A stretch of 64,000 bases of DNA from NCBI GenBank assembly GCA_025435555.1, contig JAIWWG010000067.1, forward strand, positions 62,001-126,000, in the 5' to 3' direction. A program made the position numbers and the translations under genes. This document shows positions 10,910 through 19,800 of the stretch, piece by piece. Each line of letters opens with the position of its first letter. The stretch's first letter is position 1. Source of the stretch: Chytriomyces cf. hyalinus JEL632. Its lineage: Eukaryota > Chytridiomycota > Chytridiomycetes > Chytridiales > Chytriomycetaceae. A model generated the notes under the pieces. That model was not told the DNA's origin, ran no database searches, and saw only the letters and a program-made list of their open reading frames with translations.

Positions 10910-11238
10910 TGTTACGTAATCAACTCGATTCCGTCACGCGTCTCTAATTGAGAACAATGGACACTCTTTTTCTTGACCGTACACAATGACATCACCTCCA
11001 CAATGCCTCATCACCAATCGTTTCTTGACTGTACACAATGACATCACCTCCACAACGCCTCATCACCAATCGTTTCTTTCCTCTTTATTCAGTAACGCTA
11101 TTTAAAGCGCACGTTATCACTTCAATAAAGATCAGTCTCCTCTCAATCTTCTCTCTGTTCTTAGCACTCTCCAACTCAATCCAAACTCCTTAAATTGATC
11201 ACGTAGCCACGCCGCAGCTCTTGGTCAATTCCCTATCA
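10910..11238 (+). repeat. 5' LTR of gypsy copy 1
   Basis: Begins TG and ends CA. Contains two tandem 52-bp units (10972-11023 and 11024-11075), each with TGACATCACC, then a TATTTAAA box (11099-11106) and AATAAA (11124-11129), which suggests U3 enhancer repeats, a promoter and a polyadenylation signal. Confidence 0.95.
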
Positions 11239-11240
11239 AT

Positions 11241-11253
11241 TGGTAGCATCGGA
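11241..11253 (+). promoter_or_regulatory. putative primer-binding site
   Basis: TGGTAGCATCGGA begins 2 nt after the 5' LTR. TGGTAGC matches the 3' end expected of an initiator-Met-type tRNA (...GCTACCA), as used by Ty3; the rest diverges from yeast, so the primer tRNA is inferred. Confidence 0.55.
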
Positions 11254-11326
11254 AATCCCTCCATCCAAGAAACCTCCAACCAACCGTCTAAGTCCCAAAG
11301 AAATACTTGCCTTCCAGCCGTCCATA

Positions 11327-12481
11327 ATGAACCCAGAAACCCCAAATGACCGTAATCAAGACCACATCATCCAGCGGTACGAAACTCAGTTGGCCCAACT
11401 GACTGAAGCTGTCCAAAGACTGTTTGCTGAAGTAACTACCCTACGTGAACGCGAACCTCTCAACCCTCCAGTACCAGTACCAGCCCCAACTATCAACCAG
11501 GCCATCCTGGACGAATCTAATGCCCCAGTCCCAGCTCAACGTCGACTACCTATCTTCAGAATGCCATCAATCAAACCTCTCGAATTCTCTGGGAACCATC
11601 GAAATAGGCCAGCCCACGAAATACAAAACTACCTTGACGATTACCTCGATCGCTCATCCTCAACCTGCAGACTCCATGGTTTCGCTCTATCTACTGACCA
11701 CATTACTAAACAAGACCAACCAACATACGTACATTTTGTCTCCGAAGGCCTATGCAGTAACGCACGCATATACTGGCGCCGCCTGTCCGAAACAGAACGA
11801 TTCTATATGTCCTGGAACGAATACGCCGCCTGGATCAAGAGAACTTTCGGTTCTCATCTGAGCTTGAAACAAGCTATCGAAGCCATGGAGGACCTCCAAC
11901 AAACCAGCTCAGCAGTAACCTACTCCTGCAAATTCAATGAACTTGTCTCTGCCATTGCCGCCTCAGGAATCGATTACCCAGCCAGGCATCTCTGCGTCAA
12001 ATACCTCCAAGGTCTCAAGTTCCACATCCGTAGTAATCCTGCCATTTTTGCTATTGAAGACAATCTTGACCACCTTCAGTATGAAGCTGAGAAACTTGAT
12101 GATCTCACCTACCGCCACAATAAACGTACCGCCGCCGACACTCGTAAAAATACCGCAACTTCCTCCACCACACGCACACAGTCCTTTCGACCAGCCCAAG
12201 GCCATACACTCAAGAACTCCATCCCCGACTCATCCGACCCTATGGACCTTGGAAACACTCAGCAAACATCTCCCTACCCACGTCTCACCCCAGAACAGAA
12301 AGCCCACTTCCGCTCCAGAGGTTGGTGCGTCTACTGCCAAGCCAAGGACCACGACACCGACCACTGCCCCAAGCTCCGTGCCCGTCAAGCCCAGCTCTCC
12401 GCCAAGCCATCCACTTCCAGAATTAACAATGCCGCAACTCAAGCCCAAGATGAAGAAGAAGATAGCGATCACGAACTCTAA
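11327..12481 (+). CDS. gag: gag (capsid/nucleocapsid) of gypsy copy 1
   Basis: 384 residues from the first in-frame ATG (11327); the frame is open upstream to the LTR edge. Order: a coiled-coil-like N-terminus (QRYETQLAQLTEAVQRLF), a capsid-type helical region with YWRRLSETERFYMSWNEY, and a nucleocapsid CCHC knuckle, CVYCQAKDHDTDHC (C-x2-C-x4-H-x4-C), near the C-terminus. Packages element RNA into cytoplasmic particles. The pol frame overlaps its 3' half in the +1 phase. Copy 2 differs at only a few residues. Confidence 0.9.
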   Translation: MNPETPNDRNQDHIIQRYETQLAQLTEAVQRLFAEVTTLREREPLNPPVPVPAPTINQAILDESNAPVPAQRRLPIFRMPSIKPLEFSGNHRNRPAHEIQNYLDDYLDRSSSTCRLHGFALSTDHITKQDQPTYVHFVSEGLCSNARIYWRRLSETERFYMSWNEYAAWIKRTFGSHLSLKQAIEAMEDLQQTSSAVTYSCKFNELVSAIAASGIDYPARHLCVKYLQGLKFHIRSNPAIFAIEDNLDHLQYEAEKLDDLTYRHNKRTAADTRKNTATSSTTRTQSFRPAQGHTLKNSIPDSSDPMDLGNTQQTSPYPRLTPEQKAHFRSRGWCVYCQAKDHDTDHCPKLRARQAQLSAKPSTSRINNAATQAQDEEEDSDHEL

Positions 12482-15400
12482 TTGTTTCTCCGCCTTGCCC
12501 TTTGATAATCCACCTGACAATCTGACTGCCGTTACCGTCCCTGTTTTTCCTGTCCAAGTCCCACGTCCCAAGCGCCCCCTGTACCACGTCAAGTCTGAAC
12601 ACTATGCCCCATATTCTGATACTCCTGGCCTCCTCATCTGCCAAGGAACCATCAACAATCATCATGTTTCCATCCTCATTGACTCTGGTGCCAACCCCAG
12701 TTTCATCCGTTCCAACCTACCGTTCCTCCAAGATAAATCTCTCATTCCTCAGGCCTGCAAGATCAAGCTAGCTGATGGATCCATAATTAAAGGCCAGCGT
12801 ACCGAAACCCTTAAACTGAAAATAAATGACACTACCTTTAGCGACTCTCGCTCTTTCACTACCGTTCCTGAACTCGCGTATGACCTGATCCTCAGAAAGG
12901 ACTGGCTTGACGCCCACAATCCCTCTATCGACTGGCCGACAAACCAAGTCCGCATTGGTCCACACAGCTGGAAATGCTGCTCCCCACGCTCCACGCCGGA
13001 GATCCTTACTGCCAACCAATTTCTGAACCTCCTTGAAACCCTACAGTCTGATGACTTCCTTGGTGCCATAATACCTGAAGAACAAGAAGTATCAACCACC
13101 ACTACCTCAGCTGAGATCGACGAAAAAGATGAAGCTGTCCGCAAGTCCCTCCCTCCTAACGTCCAAGAACTGGTCTCCAAGTACCCAGATGTCTTCGCGC
13201 CTTTTGAAGGCCTTCCTCCGTCCCGACCTACTGACATGAAAATTGACCTCGATCCAACAGCAAGTGCTGAACCTCCCTACCGACCCATCTATCCCATGAG
13301 CGCTCCAGAACTGAAGGCTCTTCAAGAAGAACTTACCTACCTCCTCAAGCATCACCGCATCAGACCTTCCACCTCGCCCTTTGGCGCTCCTGTCTTCTTT
13401 GTCAAACAGAAAGACAAACTCCGCCTTGTATTTGACTACCGCGCCATCAACAGACTGACCGTCAAGAACCGCGCCGCCCTTCCCAACATCCTAGAATCCC
13501 TCGACCGCCTCTCCAAGGCCAAATTCTTTACCAAAGCCGACTGCAAGTCCGGTTTCCATCAAATCAGGATTGTAGAATCTGACATCCCCAAAACTGCCTT
13601 CCGCACTAAATACGGCCACTACGAATGGGTTGTTATGCCCTTTGGCCTCGCCAACGCTCCAGGTGTTTTCCAGACCACACTCAGCACAATCTTCCAAGAC
13701 TTCATTGACGTCTTTGTCATAGTCTACATCGACGACATCCTCATCTTCTCTGACAATGAACAAGACCATCTCCGCCATGTCGACATGGTACTCCAGCGAC
13801 TCCAAAACCACAAACTCCACCTACGCCTCTCCAAGTGTTCCTTCTTCCAGACACAACTCGAATATCTCGGTTATCAAATCAATAGAGGATCAGTCTCTGT
13901 CCTTCCTTCCAGAACTCAGTCCATCAGAGATTTTGAGGAACCTACCTCTTTCTCAGAACTCCGCTCCTTCCTCGGCCTTGCCAATACTGTCCATCGCTTC
14001 ATCAAAAGTCACGCCTCACTTGTCGCGCCTCTCTCTGACCTCCTACGAGACCACAAGACAACCTCCTTTACCGACAAATGGAATGACACAGCGCGTCATC
14101 ACTTCCGCGAAATCAAGACCCTCCTCTCATCCCCAGCCATGCTCGCCATCTTCAATCCAGAACTTCCTGTCCACCTGTACACTGACTGGTCCGCCCGCGC
14201 TGTTGGGGGATACATTGCTCAGCCTGACTCCAATGGCATTGATCAGCCCATCGCCTACTACTCCCGCAAACTCAAGCCAGAAGAAACTCGTTATCATCCC
14301 TACATGGGTGAAATCCTCGCCCTCGTCGAATGTCTCAGATACTACCGTCAGTACCTCCTCGGAAACAACGTCCTCGCCTTCACAGACCACCAGTCCCTCC
14401 GCCACATTCTCACGCAACCCAAGCTCCGCCCCGTCCATCACCGTTGGCTCGCTGACCTTCTCGCCTACGATTTCCAGATTCAGTGGACACCGGGGGAGTG
14501 GAATACCATTGCTGACACACTGTCAAGGCGCCGCTTCGCTACAGATGCATCTGTTCAAGTCAACACCTACAAGAACTCTGTCCACACCATCCTCCAAGTA
14601 CCAGAATCATACCTTCTCCTCAATACAACCTCCTTGACAATCACTGATGACCTCACGGCCGACATCAAGGACATGAACACTACCGACCCTCAGTTCCTAG
14701 AAATCGCACAATACCTTGTTGATCCACTGAATCCAGACACATTCGATAACGACCCATCCAAAGCTCCCAAGCACCTAGTCTCTCAGATAGCACGTTACCG
14801 CCTACGAGATGGACTCCTCCACTACGTTGACAAGACTCATGCCCGTCTCTACGTCCCAGCCCCTCTCCGTCACTCACTTCTTGAAAAAGCTCACTCTTAC
14901 GGTCCAGCCATCCACAACAACTGGGAACGTACCTCAGAACGACTCACTCGCTACTTCCACTGGCCCAAGCTTCACAGCGACGTCCAGCGCCTTTGCCAAA
15001 ACTGTGACAACTGCCAACGCCTCAAGGTAGCTTGTCACGCTCCATACGGACTCCTCCAGCCTCACGATGTCCCACCTTATCCATGGCACACCTGCTCAAT
15101 GGACTTCATGACCAAGCTCCCACTCACCAAGTCTGGATACGATTCTCTTATGGTAGTCGTCGACTCTGGAACTAAACGCACAAGACTCATCCCATGCCAC
15201 ACCACCTCTACTGCACGCGACATTGCCAACCTGTTTGAGTTACACATCTTCCCTCACCACGGCATTCCAGTCCACTTCATCTCTGACCGCGACGTCAAGT
15301 TCACCTCCAACTTCTGGCAAGAACTCTGCAACTCCCTCAAGATAAAGCTCACCATCTCTACCTCCTCGCATCCACAAACTGACGGCCAAACTGAACAAAA

Positions 15401-16157
15401 AAACGACTGGGTCCTCCAAGCCCTCCGACATTTTGTCGCCCCTTACCAAGACGACTGGGACGAGCATTTGCCCAAGATTGAGTTTGGTATCAACGACACT
15501 GTCAACTCAAGTACTGGCTACACACCTTTCTACCTCGAATACGGACGACATCCTCGCTCTATGATCAATATTGACATACCCTTCTCTGCCCCGTTAACCA
15601 TCAAGGACGTTCGGGCTGAGTACCAAGTCGTCAAGGATCGAATTCGCGATTCACAAGACAAGTACGCTGCAATTGCAAACCAAAAACGCCTTCGTTCACC
15701 ATTCCAAGTCGGAGACCTCGTTCTTATATCCGCCAAGGAATTCAAACCTCCCAACCTTCGTTACCGCCAAACCAACAAACTTTCAGAACAATACTCCGGA
15801 CCTTACCGAATCATCGAACTAGTCGGAGCAGCCCCGTCATGCAAGCTTGACTTACCACGAGATTGGGGAATTCACCCTGTCTTCCATCCTGAAAAACTCA
15901 AACCTTACTTCTTTGACGCTGCTAAGCATCCTCTTGAACATCAGTCTATTGCCGTTCGGGCTATCGACAAGGTCCTTTCTTCCCGCACTCTTGAAGGTCA
16001 ACGACAAGTACTTGTGCAATGGAAGGATCATCATCCAGTGTTCAACTGTTGGTTGAATGCTACGCCAGAATTACTCCGTCGAATCCAACAAGATAAACCT
16101 CCACCCAGTTCACTGCCTTTTTCATCGCGTACGCTCTTGGAGGCGGGTGTTACGTAA
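11937..16157 (+). CDS. pol: pol (protease, RT, RNase H, integrase, chromodomain-like tail), copy 1
   Basis: The +1 frame relative to gag stays open from at least 11937; the true entry point within the gag overlap is unknown, so +1 frameshifting is inferred. Domains in order: aspartic protease (LIDSGA; conserved LILG is LILR here, codon 12894-12896), reverse transcriptase (FTKADCKSGFHQI, MPFGLANAP, YIDDILIFS), RNase H (LYTDWSA, MGEILALVE, FTDHQSL), integrase zinc region (CQNCDNCQ), the DDE core (SMDF, ISDRD, TDGQTEQKN), then GPYRI and a C-terminal block (RQVLVQWKDHHPVFNCWL) resembling a degenerate chromodomain. The last codons and the TAA stop (16155-16157) lie inside the 3' LTR. Confidence 0.93.
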   Translation: MNLSLPLPPQESITQPGISASNTSKVSSSTSVVILPFLLLKTILTTFSMKLRNLMISPTATINVPPPTLVKIPQLPPPHAHSPFDQPKAIHSRTPSPTHPTLWTLETLSKHLPTHVSPQNRKPTSAPEVGASTAKPRTTTPTTAPSSVPVKPSSPPSHPLPELTMPQLKPKMKKKIAITNSNCFSALPFDNPPDNLTAVTVPVFPVQVPRPKRPLYHVKSEHYAPYSDTPGLLICQGTINNHHVSILIDSGANPSFIRSNLPFLQDKSLIPQACKIKLADGSIIKGQRTETLKLKINDTTFSDSRSFTTVPELAYDLILRKDWLDAHNPSIDWPTNQVRIGPHSWKCCSPRSTPEILTANQFLNLLETLQSDDFLGAIIPEEQEVSTTTTSAEIDEKDEAVRKSLPPNVQELVSKYPDVFAPFEGLPPSRPTDMKIDLDPTASAEPPYRPIYPMSAPELKALQEELTYLLKHHRIRPSTSPFGAPVFFVKQKDKLRLVFDYRAINRLTVKNRAALPNILESLDRLSKAKFFTKADCKSGFHQIRIVESDIPKTAFRTKYGHYEWVVMPFGLANAPGVFQTTLSTIFQDFIDVFVIVYIDDILIFSDNEQDHLRHVDMVLQRLQNHKLHLRLSKCSFFQTQLEYLGYQINRGSVSVLPSRTQSIRDFEEPTSFSELRSFLGLANTVHRFIKSHASLVAPLSDLLRDHKTTSFTDKWNDTARHHFREIKTLLSSPAMLAIFNPELPVHLYTDWSARAVGGYIAQPDSNGIDQPIAYYSRKLKPEETRYHPYMGEILALVECLRYYRQYLLGNNVLAFTDHQSLRHILTQPKLRPVHHRWLADLLAYDFQIQWTPGEWNTIADTLSRRRFATDASVQVNTYKNSVHTILQVPESYLLLNTTSLTITDDLTADIKDMNTTDPQFLEIAQYLVDPLNPDTFDNDPSKAPKHLVSQIARYRLRDGLLHYVDKTHARLYVPAPLRHSLLEKAHSYGPAIHNNWERTSERLTRYFHWPKLHSDVQRLCQNCDNCQRLKVACHAPYGLLQPHDVPPYPWHTCSMDFMTKLPLTKSGYDSLMVVVDSGTKRTRLIPCHTTSTARDIANLFELHIFPHHGIPVHFISDRDVKFTSNFWQELCNSLKIKLTISTSSHPQTDGQTEQKNDWVLQALRHFVAPYQDDWDEHLPKIEFGINDTVNSSTGYTPFYLEYGRHPRSMINIDIPFSAPLTIKDVRAEYQVVKDRIRDSQDKYAAIANQKRLRSPFQVGDLVLISAKEFKPPNLRYRQTNKLSEQYSGPYRIIELVGAAPSCKLDLPRDWGIHPVFHPEKLKPYFFDAAKHPLEHQSIAVRAIDKVLSSRTLEGQRQVLVQWKDHHPVFNCWLNATPELLRRIQQDKPPPSSLPFSSRTLLEAGVT
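16139..16147 (+). promoter_or_regulatory. polypurine tract of gypsy copy 1
   Basis: GGAGGCGGG directly precedes the TGTTACG of the 3' LTR and also encodes pol residues near the C-terminus. It is the expected plus-strand primer site. Confidence 0.6.
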
Positions 16158-16476
16158 TCAACTCGATTCCGTCACGCGTCTCTAATTGAGAACAATGGAC
16201 ACTCTTTTTCTTGACCGTACACAATGACATCACCTCCACAATGCCTCATCACCAATCGTTTCTTGACTGTACACAATGACATCACCTCCACAACGCCTCA
16301 TCACCAATCGTTTCTTTCCTCTTTATTCAGTAACGCTATTTAAAGCGCACGTTATCACTTCAATAAAGCTCAGTCTCCTCTCAATCTTCTCTCTGTTCTT
16401 AGCACTCTCCAACTCAATCCAAACTCCTTAAATTGATCACGTAGCCACGCCGCAGCTCTTGGTCAATTCCCTATCA
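16148..16476 (+). repeat. 3' LTR of gypsy copy 1
   Basis: 329 bp, one mismatch to the 5' LTR. Contains the pol stop codon. Followed by taact and, 10 bp from its end, the tRNA-Thr gene. Confidence 0.95.
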
Positions 16477-16486
16477 TAACTCGCAA

Positions 16487-16558
16487 GCCTCAGTGGCGTA
16501 GCGGTAGCGCGTCTCCCTAGTAAGGAGAAGGTCATCAGTTCAATCCTGGTCTGAGGCA
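16487..16558 (+). tRNA. tRNA-Thr (AGT)
   Basis: 72 nt folding as a cloverleaf: acceptor GCCTCAG/CTGAGGC with discriminator A, D arm GCGTAGCGGTAGCGC, anticodon stem TCTCC/GGAGA with loop CTAGTAA (anticodon AGT), and T arm GGTTCAATCC-like (ATCAGTTCAATCCTGGT). A TTTTTT terminator follows at about 16562. No intron. The gypsy 3' LTR ends 10 bp upstream; the 5-bp target site ends 5 bp before the mature 5' end. Confidence 0.92.
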
Positions 16559-16803
16559 AAATTTTTTCCTTCTGAATTACCCGTCTCATTCTCCTGCAAC
16601 CAGTTTCAGTGAATTGCACCATGTTTGACTCCTTGGTTTCTCTCATCTTGCGGGTATTCTTGTTGCTGCTCAACCTGGAAATATTTGATGTTTCTCGAGA
16701 TTTCATGCTTCACAACCTCTGATCAGCCTGTCAACTTAAATGACTCGGCAGAGAGGGCTGGCCATCTTATTCTATTGCATTATTTTTTCTTTAATAAAAA
16801 ACG

Positions 16804-19800
16804 TCAAGTCTCAGAAAACATGTCAAAAAACAGTTCTTCCCCCACTCTTTCAATGAACCCTTGCAACGCCTGCCGCACATCCGCCCTGTCAACACCCATC
16901 ATACGAATTCCAAGTCGAAACAGCTTGGGCAGCTGTTTCTTCAAAATCAAACACTTGGCTCCAGAAACAGCACCGCCTTCCACCAATGCATCCACACCCT
17001 TTTGCTGTTGCCGTCCAGACTTCCACCAACAGTCCATTGCATACAGCTCCCTGAATACGAGCACAACAACAGGGCTCCACAATGCAATGTTGGTTGCATT
17101 CACTTGCGCGTCTCCGAGCATCATCACATAGCGTTCCAAAATGTCAACTGTTTCAGTCACGAGCATGTTTACGTTCCGATCCGCACGTGCAATAGCCTCC
17201 GAGTCGCGTTTCACCACAGTTTCATTCACATCTCCCTCGGCGCGATAAATGGCAAATAAAACTTTGATGTGGGATCCGATGGAGATGGTCTCTTGCTTGA
17301 TCAAGTTGGGCAGCTGTTGAACAAGTCGCTTTTTCCAAATACTGTATCGTAAATGGTAATTGGTGTTGAAAGATCGAGCAACAGTGTATGAGTCGCGCAA
17401 ACACTCCAACACACGTTCACGATCTGTTCCGGGTATAGTATTGATGGCCAGCGTGGATGATTCCCCATCGACAAGCAGTAAGAGAGCATCCCTGATTGAC
17501 TGTAACAGCTCAATATGAACTGAACATTTGATTACCGTTTGATTAAAGTCCAGCGACTCCAATGAAACAAAGGCACCATGCGCTTTGGCAGTGGCTGTCC
17601 CTTCCGCGACCACTTCTGCAAGGACACCAATGGCATTCGCCTGGATGGACCCCAGAGACGCGATATTCATTATCATTGAAGCTGGGAGTTCGGGAAGGAC
17701 TTTCATGCTGCTGAAATCGCAGTTGACAAGTTCGCATGGATTCGTCATGCGGAAGGCATTTTCGATGGCATCAATGACTGGGGGCCAGCAGCAAAGCTGT
17801 CCAAACTTGGCCACGTTCCTTTGAATAAACTGATGCATGCAGATTTGCCCCGTTGCCACAAGAGTATTGTCTCGCCTTTTCATCATTGAATGCGCAATGC
17901 TTAAAACGTTTGCGACAATCTCGTGATCCATCGCAATTTGCGAAAAGTTTTCAGAAAACAAGTCGACCGTGAGTCGCAGCCCAAGAATCCAAATTGTTCC
18001 GCTGGCTTCTTTAAGGGGGTCACTTTGCTGCCCAGACCCGTCCAAGTCATCCTCCGCTTTATCGCGTTGATCTTTCAAGTCGTCGAAAATGGGCAAGATT
18101 GCGCTTCGGAATATTGCTCGCACACATTTGAGATCAAACAAGTGGATGCACATGTTTAGGACTTCAAACAAGGATTCAATGCATTTTGTTCGAACGTCCA
18201 TATTCGTCGATCCCAATGCGACGCGGGAAAATGCAGAAAAGATGGGGCACCATTTGAGGAAAAAGTGTTCCTCGCTGATTAGCCCGGACGGAAGCATGTA
18301 AGGCTGAGATGCCATTTTGGAAAATTGTGTGACGGTGTTTGTTGAAGTTTGGACAACGAGTTTGAAAGGCGCAGACTGAGGAGAGCCGCCAGCACTGGCG
18401 GCCATGGACGCAACCAACTCGTTCTCTTGAGCCCTCATTTTCATATGTTCTGATTCGTCTTCTGCCATTTGGAATAGTTGGCTCGCACTCAGTTGAAGAA
18501 GCTGGATACTGCTCAATATGATTTCGTCATGTGTTTGCCGAATTGGATCAATCAGAGCAAAATCAGCGACACAGTTGATGAATTCAAGCAACCCACCAGC
18601 ATGAACAACGATGGAGAAGTATTCTCTGAAAATAATCTGAACAAGCTGGAAAGCCTCCAGCAAAAGCTCGTCAAAATCATTCGAAACCACCGTCATCAGT
18701 GTAGGCCGCGACAGTACAATGAAAATAGGTTTCCACCCAGAACGAATTGATCCAGCTCGAGCGGCAATCATCTGAATCTTATATTAAACGAGACTTCCCA
18801 AATATTTTGGATCACAGATGAATTCACCTGCCCAAGACTTCCAAGAATCATATGCCGAATACTATCATCCGTGGTAAGCCTCATGATTCGTTCAAAGCTT
18901 TTTAAAAACTCATTCTGTGTGGAAAAGTGGCCCAGTTCTTCGCGTTCCAAGAATTTCATACTCAATTGACGCAAGGCATCAACAGCGAGTGATGACACTC
19001 TTTGGTTTGGGTGGCATCCGACTACAACAAAGTAAGGCTGCAGGAGTCTGCTCAACAACCAAGGTTGGTTCGTCAAAATGTGCAGACCAAATTCATAAAT
19101 GACGTGGTTAACTCACTTCCAAATCTGGCTCCACTCATACCGAATACGATGCATGTTATAGTGCGCAATTTCAACGATTTTTTGAAGCAAGTACATCCTT
19201 GGAGGACTGTCACTTTTTAACGTGACAACTGAATTTCCGCCCGACACTTTTAAACTTCCAGTGGCCAACTGCGGAGTAGGGACAGGTGAGTGCCCGTTCT
19301 CAGCGGTAGGGCTGTTTCCTTGCATTGCTGCGACTCGCGCAAGCGAAATAGGGTCCACCTCAGCTTCTTCCAACGAGACATGACAAACAGCTTTGAAAAA
19401 CTGCAAAATTGCTGGACCCGTCAGGCTTGTCGTGAATGTAAAAATTCGATCGACGGCGACCACCGTGTCTTGGCTCGAGAATTCCTCCAAAAACTTTTCA
19501 ATGGTTCTGTGTGTTTGTTCATCCGTCATTGAAGGGCGTTGCGCGTCCAGAGACGCTCCATGAGTTGCACTGCCAAGCAATTGAAGGCGCTCCATTTGGC
19601 TGATAACTTTGATGATGTGTACCCATGATGAGTCTAAGCTTTCCATCAAACTGTAATTATCGCAAAATGCGGAGAGTAACTATGTTGTGCATAGGTCTAA
19701 TGAAAGCAAGCTCACTTCAGGGTCAGCCCTAACATCATTTTGATCGCCTTTCCATTCTTTGCTTTCAGATCCCTAAAATGGGAAAGCCCTGTCAACTTGG

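Larger units (their letters stand above)
10910..16476 (+). mobile_element. Ty3/gypsy LTR retrotransposon, copy 1 (complete)
   Basis: 5,567 bp with 329-bp LTRs starting TGTTACG and ending CTATCA, a TGG-type primer site, gag, pol and a polypurine tract. The two LTRs differ at one base (A at 11131, C at 16369), so the insertion is young if they are an original pair. Flanks are aagca on the left and taact on the right, which do not match each other but match the flanks of copy 2 crosswise. The right end lies 10 bp from tRNA-Thr. Both frames are open, so it looks coding-competent apart from one Gly-to-Arg change in the protease. Confidence 0.95.

Noticed and set aside
10972-11075. CRISPR-like repeat
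   Set aside because: Only two directly adjoining 52-bp units without spacers, inside an LTR of a eukaryotic retroelement.
13756-14637. 293-codon Ser/Pro/Thr-rich frame inside the gypsy element
   Set aside because: Alternate frame of pol over the RT/RNase H region; low-complexity translation caused by codon bias, mirrored at 56482-57363 in copy 2.
10905-16481. Ordinary target-site duplication for copy 1 alone
   Set aside because: aagca and taact do not match; the match is only crosswise with copy 2.
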